NCBI GenBank assembly: GCA_018466975.1
Contig: CM031557.1
Location: 1,798,001-1,862,000 of the forward strand
DNA: 64,000 bases
Origin: Sparassis latifolia
Lineage: Eukaryota; Basidiomycota; Agaricomycetes; Polyporales; Sparassidaceae
Direction: 5' to 3'
Positions 10,572-20,707 of the stretch are shown piece after piece. Below the pieces are notes generated by a model. That model saw nothing but the letters and a program-made list of their open reading frames with translations. It did not search any database and was not told where the DNA came from. The position numbers and the translations under genes are program-made. The first letter of the stretch is position 1. Each line of letters begins with the position of its first letter.

Positions 10572-13500
10572 ATGTCGTTCAAGGGACTCTCTCTGCTGAC
10601 TTGGGTCTTTGTCGTACACCTCGCAGCAATTTACCTGTACATACGCGGTTTTCTACTCACCCGCCTCTCGCTCTCGGACACATCCTCGTGTCCAGATGGC
10701 TCCTGCACACTACCGCCGACTCACAGTCGCGCAGTGGTCCTCATCATCGATGCGCTGCGATTTGACTTCCTCAGTCCGGATCCCCCGCAGCCGCCCTCAC
10801 CTCACCACCACAATGTCCTGCGTCTTCCACAGGAGCTGACCGCCGCCGACCCATCGCGCTCCCTGCTCTTCGACGCCTTCGCGGACCCGCCGACGACGAC
10901 GCTGCAGCGCATCAAGGGCCTGACGACGGGCTCACTCCCGACCTTCGTCGATATGGGCTCCAACTTCGGCGGTGCGTCCATCCTCGAGGATTCGCTCATT
11001 GCACAGCTGCGCGCCGCCGACAAGAAAGTACGTCCTCCGCCTCCGCCCGCTCTCCCCCGCCGTCTCACGCCCCGGCGCGCCGCAGGTCGCGTTCATGGGT
11101 GACGACACGTGGACGGCCGTCTTTCCTGACGCGTTCGCGCCCGGCCTATGCTTCCCTTACGACTCGTTCAACGTCGAAGACTTGCACACCGTTGACGCGG
11201 GCGTCGAGCGGCACATGCTCCCGCTTCTCGCAGACCGCTCCGCACCGTGGGACGTCCTCATCGGGCACTTCCTCGGCGTCGACCACGTCGGGCACCGCGT
11301 GGGGCCCGACCACCCTACCATGCACGCAAAGCTCGCACAGATGGACGCGGTCCTGCGCCGCGTTGTCGAGCTACTCGACGAGGACACGCTGCTCGTCGTG
11401 CTCGGTGACCACGGCATGGACAGGCGGGGGGACCACGGCGGCGACGGCGTGCTCGAGACCTCTTCCGCGCTCTGGGTGTACAGCAAAGGCTTCCCATTGA
11501 CCGACCCGTCCGCGTTGATTCCCGCCGAGTTCCTTCCGAGGCAGACATTCCCAGGTGCGCCCGCCGCGCATCGCGTCGTGCAACAGATCGACCTCGTGCC
11601 CTCCCTGGCGCTCCTCCTTGGTCTGCCCATCCCGTTCAATAACCTCGGCACGGTGATACCGGAGCTTTTCTGGCGCGACGGGACGGACTTTGCACGCGCG
11701 GCCGCGATTAATGCGAAGCAGGTGAAGCGGTACCTCGATACTTACCGCGCGAGTCCGTCCGGGGGAGAGCTGGACGCCGTGTGGGCGGAGCTGGAGAGCA
11801 AGTGGGCTGCGGTGGCGAATGCAGGGGAGATGGATGCACTGTCTGCGATGAAATCCTACACACGGGAGGCGCTCGCAGCATGTCGTATGCTTTGGGCGCA
11901 GTTCAACGTACTACTCATAGTTCTGGGATTGGTTCTGTTGGTCGTCGGCACAGTAGCTGGGTTCGCGCTGTTCGCGAAGTTTAGCGTGCTCGAGGATAAC
12001 TGGGAGGATTGGGCGGGAAAGACGCGGTGGTGGTGTGTGCGGGGCATGGCTGTTGGTACCATCCTCGGATTTGGGGCGTCGTTCCCCTTGCAGCGCCTTG
12101 TGAAGGAAGTCGACGCACTTGACTGTGTCCTCTTCGGTGCACCGCTGGTCTCTTGTCTGATCGTCATTATCATGTCACGGCCCAAGCTGAGCGGCTTCTC
12201 CCTGCTTCACTGCCCCTCCCGCTCATCCTGCACACGCTTGCGTTTGCGTCCAACTCCTTCACCGTATGGGAGGACCGCATCATCACCTTTCTCCTTCTGT
12301 CCTGTCTCGTCCCGTTTGTGCGCGTCGGGTTCACCGCGCCCACCAGCCGGCTGCGCAACCGCATCCTCGGCTTCTCTGCCATGTTCGCCGTGTGCGTACG
12401 GCTCATGGCGGGGAGCACCGTGTGCCGCGAGGAGCAGCAACCTTATTGCCACGTCACGTTCTTCGCGTCCTCGACGCTCCCGTCTCCCCGCTCCCGGTGC
12501 TCCTGTTGTTGCTCCCGGCAGCGGTCGCGCTACCGTGGTGCATGCGCAAGTTCCTGCAGATATCCAAGTCTGATAAGGGCATTGCGGGCATCGTGTTGCC
12601 CGTGATATTCCCCGCGGTCCTCGCGCAGGGGAGCGCGTACTGGATCCTCGAGTGGCTCGACTCGGCGGAGGTGCTTGGACCCGGATTCGCGGACGTCTTA
12701 CGCTTGGCACGGACGATGCTCGCGCGCAGTGCGATGGGCACCATCGTCGTGCTCGGCCTGGTGCTCTGGTGGTTCATCCCGCTGTGCCTAGAGATCAGCA
12801 CCAACGTAGATACGAGCAAGCCGGAGGGGAAGAGGGAAGTCACGGTCGTGGGCTTCGCGAACGCGTTCGGCGCGCCGTATCTCGTGTTCTGGTGCGCGTC
12901 CTTCGGCCTGGTGTACGCGGTCACGCAGCCGACGGGCCAGCTCGTGTTGTGCCTCGCCGCCCTCGCCGTGGTCGCATATCTGGAAGTCGTGGACAGCGTA
13001 CACGACGTCCGCGCGCTCAGCGCCGCGCTCGCCTCCACACAGCCGTCCGCTGTCCTCACCCTGGGAGGCGTGCCACGACAGGCGCCGTCGTTCGCGGAAC
13101 TTACTCCGCTCGCGCTCCTCGCGCTGCACACTTTCTACCGCACGGGTCACCAGTCCGTGATCGCGTCGATCCAGTGGAAGACCGCATTCGTGCTCACGCC
13201 GACGCTGACATACCCGCTCTCGCCGCTGCTCGTCATACTCAATACGTTCGGCCCGCAGTTCCTGCTCGCGCTCGCGGTCCCGCCTGTCGCGCTGTGGAAC
13301 GTTGCGCCGTTGCCGCAGCCTGCGGCGAGCGCGCGCGTCTCAGGCGCGGCAGTGCGCGCGGGGCTCGGGGTGATGCTGTATCATGCGACACTCTTGCTCG
13401 GCAGCGCGGCGAGCTCGGCGTGGCTCCGGCGCCATCTGATGGTGTGGAAAGTGTTTGCGCCGCGTTTCATGAACGCCGCTGCTACACTACTCGCGGTGGA

Positions 13501-13591
13501 CCTCGCGGTGCTGTTCGGCGTCGGCGTCGGCGTTGCTCGCGTCGCGGCGCGGGTGACGAAGTTGTTCGAGGGTGTGCCGGGCTCGAAGTGA
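10572..13591 (+). CDS. GPI13: GPI-ethanolamine-phosphate transferase 3 (PIG-O), frame disrupted
   Basis: ER membrane enzyme that adds ethanolamine phosphate to the third mannose of the GPI anchor. The ATG at 10572 opens with a signal-anchor helix (LSLLTWVFVVHLAAIYLYI). The alkaline-phosphatase/sulfatase-like domain shows VVLIIDALRFDF (metal site), PPTTTLQRIKGLTTGSLPTF (nucleophile Thr region), FMGDDTW, HFLGVDHVGHR and VLGDHGMD. A first intron lies at about 11029-11087. From about 11880 on, the protein is a series of transmembrane helices, ending EGVPGSK. The frame changes twice. Near 12125-12186 a 62-nt intron (GTGTCC...CCAAG) or one lost base can explain it. Near 12465-12480, between CHVTFFAS and SPLPVLLLLLP, no intron fits and one base appears missing. 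With both repaired the protein is about 960 residues, close to family length, so the rest looks under constraint. Confidence 0.88.
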
Positions 13592-13607
13592 GCGTTCGCT
13601 TGGGTTT

Positions 13608-13624
13608 GGTGGTGGTGGTGGTGG
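13608..13624. repeat. GTG microsatellite in GPI13 3' region
   Basis: A short run of GGT/GTG trinucleotides 17 nt after the GPI13 stop, in the probable 3' UTR. It does not affect either neighbouring reading frame. Confidence 0.7.
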
Positions 13625-14035
13625 ACATGCTATCTGGAAAAGCAGGGTAGGGTATTATAGATGCTAATAACCTTCTGTAATCGTCTCGTTTGCGAGTCAA
13701 AGTATTCGAAGTCCAAGAGGTGGCTGCGATCCGTTGCTACTAATTTGGCAAGTTCTGCGTCGGCGTCAAAAGTACTCCTCGACAACATTGATGTACACAA
13801 CAACCACGGCAATATCGCACGTCGACGAAGGCCATGTTTAAAGCGTGCGTTCTATTTACCAGATACCGCACAGTGTTCCTGGAGCTGTGGTCTGTGGATT
13901 CGATATCTTATTGTGGTTGATGAATACACAGCAGTAGCTGGGAGAAGCGCATCTCAGCGCCAAAAGCGGACTCTTCAGCCTCGTGTTCTCCTCCAGTCTT
14001 TATCCTTCATCTCCCTGCGCCCTACCGCAGCAGCT

Positions 14036-15258
14036 ATGGCCGATTACTCTGATATGCCAGGCCTTGTAGACAACCCGATGCCTGCAGGATACCCTGGCGC
14101 AACGCCCTATCACCAAGGCTTCGGCAGGACCGTGACCTCATCGGCTTCGGGGACACCGTGGACTAGTGCCAGACAGGACGGTGGAGCAGCTTGGGGCGAA
14201 ACAAATTCGCCGTGGGGAGGATACGAATCTACAGAACAGCAGCTGTGGCCTGCACCTTCTCCACAACACCAGCAGGCGTCGCCTTGGCCCGCGCCTGCGC
14301 CCAGCTTCGTATCCGCGACGCCTGCCGGCTATGTCCCAGCGTCGAATCCTGCCATGCCCACCACGATGGATTCGTGGGGCCGCCCCATCGGGGAGATGGT
14401 ACAGAACGAGCGATACAACGATGAGCGGTATACCGATGAGCTGCCATGGAAGAACGGCAGCGAGCTCTCGGCCTTGCGCCGGTCCTTGTCGCGAACGCAC
14501 TCAGCGTTCTCCTCGAATACGCCCAGCCCGGCGTCGTCGTCGCCTCTCTCGCGCTCGCGCTCGGTGCGGTCAGTGCTCGACCGACGCACGCTCCCGCCGC
14601 CCGAATGGCGCCCAGAGTTCAGCATGACCCGATCGGGGCTCAGTCAGGCGCTGGGCTCGCTGTTCACCAAACGGCGCTCGTCGTCGATATCGCTCCCGTT
14701 CACCAGCGGTGTGTATTAATATCAGATGCGCACGTATCGCGTCCCGCCCGTCTGACGTTCACCCGCCCAGACGTCCGCTGGCCGAAGCTGCACCCGTATC
14801 TGCGGTACAACGCGACGTCGCCGCCCATGTGCCTCGACATACGGCAGGTGCCGCTCACGATGCAGTTCCGGGACGTGCGGCGACAAGTGAACGCGTGGGA
14901 CCTGACGCGCTTCGCGTGCGAGCCCCCCGTCGCGCGCATGCGCCTGTACAACGCGCACCTCCCGTGGTTTATCGACATCGAAAGCACTAACCCCGTCGGC
15001 GTCACCCTTCACGAGCTCTTCAACGCCCTCTGGCAGTCGATGATGACACCGATCACCACGACGGACTGGTTTAACTGCGAGATGGACGATGGCGCGCGGG
15101 GCCGTATCGCCCACGCGTGGGCGTCGCGGTGTACGAGCCAGCAGGACCGCAGTATGGGCGTCCGCCGCGTCGATTTCTTACTAGATCGTGTCGTCCTGGA
15201 AGGGTTTGCGAAAGGGAGGGAAGGAATGTGGGAGATGAAGCTCAACAGGCTGTTGTAA
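14036..15258 (+). CDS. DUF6699 domain protein
   Basis: Protein of unknown function with a long disordered N-terminal half and a C-terminal DUF6699-like domain, a fold found mainly in basidiomycetes. From MADYSDMPGLVDNPMPAG, residues 1 to about 220 are rich in Pro, Ser, Gln and Trp, with an Arg/Ser stretch (SSPLSRSRSVRSVLDRR). A 62-nt intron at 14709-14770 (GTGTGT...CGCCCAG) joins SLPFTS to DVRWPKLHPYLRYN. The domain continues with PPMCLDIRQVP, ACEPPVARMRLYNAHLPWFI, GVTLHELFNALWQSM and RRVDFLLDRVVLEGF, and ends KLNRLL. The ATG at 14036 sits in a good context and is the first of the frame after a CT-rich leader. The upstream frame stays open to 13661 but is not needed. No other domain is seen; the N-terminal half could be phosphorylated, which is inference. 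Confidence 0.82.
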
Positions 15259-15822
15259 TTTTTATTTGGTGTGTGCTCGCTGCATGGTAAATCACTGACA
15301 TTGGAAGTTAGTACGGATTCATCTCCATTTTTGCTGATATGTATCTCTGCAATGTTTTCAGCTAATTGACGCGGTCAGTTCTTGAAGGTCTAATCTCTAC
15401 GACGTAGATGTACCACCATCGTACCTTCGTAGCTTGTGGCTGGCCGCGGCTTGTGTACTACTACAACCCAACTCTTGGTAGCTTCCGATATATATACCTT
15501 ACCACTTCTTGTCTTTCAGAAAAATCATTGATATCTTTACTCATGTTAATGCCGGGTTCCCCGAGGTTTGCAGTACTTTGTGTCTGGTCGAAGTTCTGCG
15601 GCATGCGCACCTGGATCATAATGGCACAAAGGGTAGGTAATCCGAATCGTGGTGGAAGATAGGTGTGAATGGCGAGGGAATCGCGCAGGGCGAGCTTGTT
15701 GCTAGTGGTTCGTGAAATGCTGCCGAGCAGTTTTGCAAGATGAGTTGGAATTGGCTTCGACGACATACAGTTACAACCAATTACAACGGATGTGGGTAGC
15801 GATGCCAGTGTAACATTGGCTT

Positions 15823-15829
15823 TATATAA
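15823..15829 (+). promoter_or_regulatory. TATA element of left 5S rRNA gene
   Basis: TATATAA centred about 25 nt upstream of the predicted 5S start (15851). Upstream TATA-like elements with this spacing are known for some fungal RNA polymerase III genes. The same element is present in mirror image at 16406-16412 for the other copy. Confidence 0.55.
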
Positions 15830-15850
15830 CGTTAACGGGTTAAGTAGAGT

Positions 15851-15968
15851 ATCCACGGCCATAGGACTTCGAAAGCACCGCATCCCGTCCGATCTGCGCA
15901 GTTAACCGAAGTGCCGCCTAGTTAGTACCACGGTGGGGGACCACGCGGGAATCCTGGGTGCTGTGGTT
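15851..15968 (+). rRNA. 5S ribosomal RNA, left copy
   Basis: 118 nt, the length usual for basidiomycete 5S. It begins ATCCACGGCCATAGGAC and ends GGGTGCTGTGGTT. The internal control region GATCTGCGCAGTTAACC and the block TAGTTAGTACCACGGTGG are characteristic of fungal 5S. The ends pair to form helix I (CCACGGC with GCTGTGG, one wobble). A T run at 15967-15971 follows as polymerase III terminator. It is transcribed towards the centre of the inverted repeat, facing the second copy. It sits alone between protein genes, so it is a dispersed 5S gene and not part of a visible rDNA unit. Confidence 0.95.
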
Positions 15969-16214
15969 TTTCTCATCTCTTTTTCCTTGTCTCTAGCCGG
16001 TGTCTAATTCCTCACGACAATTCGACTACGTTCGGACATATATATGCATTTGTGAGTGTTAACGTACATCAGCCCTATGTTATTATATGTGATACAGAGG
16101 ATAGATGTGAGCATGCCTGTAACCAATACATTGCTATCGCATGTGCAAGAAGTGGATAGACAGGATGAATTGGTTTGCATTAAATTTGAATTAGAAATAA
16201 GTTGAAGAAAAATC

Positions 16215-16579
16215 TTGTCGTGAGGAATTAGACACCGGCTAGAGACAAGGAAAAAGAGATGAGAAAAACCACAGCACCCAGGATTCCCGCGTGGTCCCCC
16301 ACCGTGGTACTAACTAGGCGGCACTTCGGTTAACTGCGCAGATCGGACGGGATGCGGTGCTTTCGAAGTCCTATGGCCGTGGATACTCTACTTAACCCGT
16401 TAACGTTATATAAAGCCAATGTTACACTGGCATCGCTACCCACATCCGTTGTAATTGGTTGTAACTGTATGTCGTCGAAGCCAATTCCAACTCATCTTGC
16501 AAAACTGCTCGGCAGCATTTCACGAACCACTAGCAACAAGCTCGCCCTGCGCGATTCCCTCGCCATTCACACCTATCTT
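16215..16579 (-). repeat. 365-bp inverted repeat, right arm (with 5S rRNA)
   Basis: Mirror arm of 15656-16020, separated from it by a 194-bp AT-rich unique spacer (16021-16214). The outer end stops at ACCTATCTT before ATGAAATTTCC, about 160 bp from the stop codon of SPFH gene B. An 88-codon open frame read through this arm is antisense to the 5S gene and is not a protein gene. Confidence 0.93.
16267..16384 (-). rRNA. 5S ribosomal RNA, right copy
   Basis: Identical to the 5S gene at 15851-15968 but on the opposite strand, with its own upstream TATATAA (16406-16412) and downstream T run. The two copies converge on the 194-bp spacer. All internal promoter blocks are intact, so both copies look functional. 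Confidence 0.95.
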
Positions 16580-16741
16580 ATGAAATTTCCAAGAATACTA
16601 CTACAAGAGCTACAATAAAGTCCTTCCTACAGCGGTAGATACCGCCATCAAACGATACAGAAGATCAGAAAGCAGTAACAAACGGACGAGCAGAGGTATA
16701 ATCGAATTGAGGGATATCAAAAGACGGATGGCCAGCCTCTC

Positions 16742-19686
16742 CTACCGCTTGGCCTCTGCACCCATGCCCGCCGCCATACCCGCCGCCAACGCGCCGCCCA
16801 TCTGCGCGCCCATGCCCTCAGTGGGCACAAACACGGTGCGATCTCCAAACGCTGCCACGCGCGCGACGTCCAGCCTGCGCAGCCCCATCTCGCGCGCAAA
16901 TTGGTCGAGCACCGCCGCGTCCGCCGCGGCACGCAGGCGCGTTGCCTCCGCTTCCGCCTGGGCGGCGAGCCGCGTTGCGTGCGCCTGCGCCTCGGCCTCG
17001 ATCTGCACCCTCTGTGCCTCCGCCTTGGCCGCTGCGATAACGCTGTAGGCTTCAGAGTCGGAGATCGTCTGTGAGTATGTTAGGATGGGGTGTTAGTACG
17101 TCAGTATGGAAAGGTGAGACTGGACCACTGACGTTTTGGGCTTGGGCTTTGACGCGCGCGACTGCGAGGGCACCCTCTTCTTGCTTGATCTTGTTGCTGT
17201 TTTCCCTGTCCACATTCTGCAGAAGTGAGACGGATCTGTGAGACGGAAAGACGGAACGAATCTACGACACGACTGACTGCTGCCTCGACTTGCGCCTGCA
17301 GCGCCCGCGTGGTCAACTTGTCCATTGTTGTCGCAATATCACCTATAAACAGCTAATGAGCCAACCAACAACTTCCATGCTCACCACAGGAAGCATACCC
17401 TTGAATTTCCTGTCCATGACAGCTACACGGGAATGATTAGCACCGTGTTCAGATCAGATATGACGCTATGGCGCACCAAGGTCCTTCAGCACGATCCCGT
17501 ACTCGAGCGCGGCGAGCTGCAGATCATCCATCGCGCGCGTACGCAGCGCGTCGAGGAACGCAGACGATGCGTCCGTACCGTCGTCGAGGTTGTCCGGGCC
17601 GATCGAGCGCTGCTTCACCATGGAGCTGTAGTCCACTGCCAATCCGTCCGTCAGCGACGGATAATCGAGAGAGACGCTCAACGTACGGTGTGCGACGATT
17701 TGCGTGAGGATCGACTGCGTTTTGTCTCTGCGGGGAGACGGATCAGTAGAAGTGCGGTGAGGAAGGGGCAAACACCAACCGGAGCGCTTCGAAGGGCGTG
17801 CTGTAGCCGTGCATCGTGAGCTGTGAGCAGTGTCACTGAACGTAGCCTGTGAAATGTTGAGGGTAGCTACCTTCAACGGCTCCATGACTTGCCTATTATA
17901 CCGTCAGCAACTAATTATTGCATATTAAAAACTTATTCCGGCCCTCACCACTTCAGATACAACGTCATGTTGACAGGGACCTGGTCCCTCGTGAAGCTGC
18001 AGCATCGCGCACATCAGTACGGCGCACGACGATGAAGTACATGAACACAAACATGTCCTTGGTGGGCATCTCGAGCTGGTTCTCGCCGCAGGTAAAGAGC
18101 CCACGCAGCGTGACGTTCGGATTCGTGATGTAATGCTGTCCTGCGGGGAGCAACTCGAGGTCGTCACCCTTCTGGAGGACCGCACAGTTATTCGCGGGTA
18201 TGTTCAAGCTGTTGAGGCGAGCGTCATCAGCGGAATTCACGATGTGAACCTAGTACGCACAAGAGCGCGACGACGTAGTCCCGCTCCTTCCCGTTATTCG
18301 TCTGGCTCTTCATTGTCACCTCGTGGCTCCTACAGGCACATCCAGATCAGCAAGGACATGCACAGAATATTCAGTCAAGGACGCACCAACCGAGCGTGAT
18401 GCCTGTAGTCTCATCCCTGATCTCTGACGGGAGGTGCGTCTGGTCGACAATTGACAACACGTTGTACGACCCCTCGACCGCGTACGCGACGAATCCCGAG
18501 TTTTTGATTACGAATATCTGGTTCTGCACCGCCTGTGAGCTCGCACACCCCTTCGGACGCGCCGTCTCACGTACCTGCGGGTCGGACACGACCGCCGCCT
18601 GATTCTGTGACACCTGCACGACGGTCAGGCCCTCGAACTCGATCACCGTGTCCGACACTGAGTCACTTATTGGTAAGTATGCCATAGGAGGACGATAGGA
18701 AGAAGCGAGACGCACAGCCTTTCGTCCCGCACCACTCGCGTGCCCACCAGTTTCGCAGCGGCGGGCCTGGATAGCGCCCCGGGCGCGTGAGGATCTTGGG
18801 CAGACCGCCGTGGTTGATGAGCCCGAGCCGCCCGGGCGTAATCTCCTTGCCAATCCAGTCTGTCGGGCACTGCAGTAAAAAGTGAGAAAGGTATGGTGGA
18901 ATATGAGGAAGTCATCAAAACCAAGAAAGTGGATCTCGACTGAACTTGCTGCTGGCACATTGTTAGATGCAGCAGAGTATCTCCTGGAGAAGAGAAGAGC
19001 CAACGACTGCAACTGTGAGTTGAGGGACGCTCAATGTGGTAGCCCAAGTGCATTCTGAAGTGATGGAAACCATACCGCCGCCTCTGCGGCAGTAACGCGA
19101 GCAACTTCGGCCTACAGGACCGCCTCCCTGTATTGAAACGAGTTGCCAAGCTCGTGGGCACTCTTGCAACCAGGCTCATCCCCTGCACCTTCCACGAAAA
19201 GGTTTTCCGTAAAGAACGACGGCCGCTCATTAGTGTTCAGCATAAGCTGTCAATTCTTTTGGTGTAATCGATAGCTCGGAAACTCGAGTACAATACCAGA
19301 CGACTGTGTAAAACAACATACCTTCGACGACAAGACGTGTGCACGTCCAGACTACGAAGTGCATTAGCTGCAAAGTCAAGTATGATACCATCTGCACCAA
19401 TACTCACATTCCGCAGCTGCCTGTCCAGCTTCTGAAGTGCTGCAATCAAACCATCCTTGCCAATGGTAACCAAAAAAGGACGGTCCTCCGTCATATAATC
19501 TTCCGTCTTGACAAAGTTGTTGTTCCTGACCCCGCCGGGTACTCCAGTGGTCATACTGCTTTGCGGGTGTGCACTGGATTTCTCATCGAAGTCCCCCAGG
19601 ACATCGTGCGGTGTGAGCATCACCGACTCTGGACCATTCAGGACTGTGGTCTGGTTGCCACTGGTGCTGATGCCGTCCATAATCAT
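16742..19686 (-). CDS. SPFH/Band 7 domain protein, paralogue B
   Basis: Paralogue of the gene at 3385-5950 with the same exon order and domain plan. The ATG at 19686 reads MIMDGISTSGNQTTVLNG, and the first exon carries TIGKDGLIAALQKLDRQL. Following exons give DWIGKEITPGRLGLINHGG, SDTVIEFEGLTVVQVSQNQ, NQIFVIKNSGFVAYAVEG, NIPANNCAVLQKGDDLELL and FTRDQVPVNMTLYLKW. Then come DYSSMVKQRSIGPDNLDD, MDKLTTRALQAQVEAA, and a coiled-coil tail (AAQAEAEATRLRAAADAAV) ending GMGAEAKR. All frames are open and both paralogues appear intact. B differs mainly in its N-terminal 60 residues and C-terminal tail. Intron positions look shared while intron sequences are unrelated, which suggests a duplication old enough for introns to diverge. 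It lies head-to-head with the region upstream of the P450 and about 160 bp from the 5S inverted repeat. Confidence 0.84.
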
Positions 19687-20707
19687 GGTGGAAGACAGCC
19701 CCGAGGTAGACCAGCGAGAGTGAGACTTTCGACTTCAGCAATCGTTCGTCCTGTCGGGGGGCTTTAACGGGCTAGAGAAGCATAGCCTCGCGCTCCAGCG
19801 TATTTGGCGCACTGTCCAGGAGTTTCCACTCGAAATTCTCCGGTGCGCAGCGGGAGCGAATGTGGGCATGAGTCTTAGGTCCGCTGGCAGACCGGGGGCG
19901 CTTGGAGTGTCAAACATGTTTGGCCATAGCGACACCGTCCGACGGACGACCTACGGTAGTCTTCAAATTTTTCACATCAGCCTGTAAGTACTGTTTCCGA
20001 CATAGAAGAGCTTTTCACTGTTATTTCTATCATTTTTTCTCGCCGGAGGGTTGGTCAATGAACTTGAAGGTTGAAGTTGAATTTTTGAAACGTTAGAAGT
20101 GCTGCGCATGTCTATCCCACATGCACTTTCCAATACAGCGCTAACCTTACCTCCAGGTACGGCGTTCAATTGCCGGTGCTGTCGCAGTGCTGAAGCGATG
20201 TCAACGGACTCGGAGTTGAAGTACAATTCCGTCAGGCCGAACCTGGGCCGAACGGACCCGGTCTCTTTGCTCCATTTGGCCGAAATTGGAAAAAAGTGCG
20301 GCTCTGCAGTCCGGAAAATGGGCATTTTCAGGAATTATCATATGATTTTTTGTCCCACGAGCTTCCGGCCCGTGCTTCGATTGATGGAGTACAATATAAC
20401 TAAGATTTTCGCCGCCGAACCCCGAAGTTGGAGTTGGGTCGAACATTTTGGTCCTCCGGGATCGGAGTCTGGGATTGGGTGTGTTTGTCGTGGCGGCCCA
20501 AAGGCCAGATGATACATCGCACATGGCGATTGGGAAATACTGGCTTGTACCACGGGGAGAACAAGGCTAGTAACCGGTGAAGCCTCGATAACGTGCAAGT
20601 GGATTAGTTGAAGTAACGGAGGCCCGCACTGTATGTAATGTTAACGATGTATAATCTCTGCTGGCGTTCAACATCACGAATTGATAGGCTGGCACGCGGA
20701 TAAACAT
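19687..20707. other. Intergenic, between SPFH gene B and P450
   Basis: About 1 kb holding the promoter region of SPFH gene B at its left end and the P450 3' UTR at its right end. The open frames near 20100-20500 overlap on both strands and show no domain. No RNA gene seen. Confidence 0.55.

Larger units (their letters stand above)
15656..16020 (+). repeat. 365-bp inverted repeat, left arm (with 5S rRNA)
   Basis: Exact reverse complement, as far as I can read it, of 16215-16579. The arm holds 195 bp upstream of a 5S rRNA gene, the gene itself, and 52 bp downstream. Similarity starts and ends abruptly: TGGTGG precedes the arm and TTCGACTACG follows it, and neither is mirrored on the other side. 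Confidence 0.93.

Noticed and set aside
11157..11651. Long minus-strand frames across GPI13, and similar antisense frames in INCENP and the A-T-R gene
   Set aside because: Shadows of GC-rich codon use in well-supported plus or minus genes.
16352..16618. 88-codon open frame in the right inverted-repeat arm, with an identical start in the left arm (minus, to 15883)
   Set aside because: It is antisense to the 5S rRNA gene; its apparent duplication is explained by the inverted repeat.
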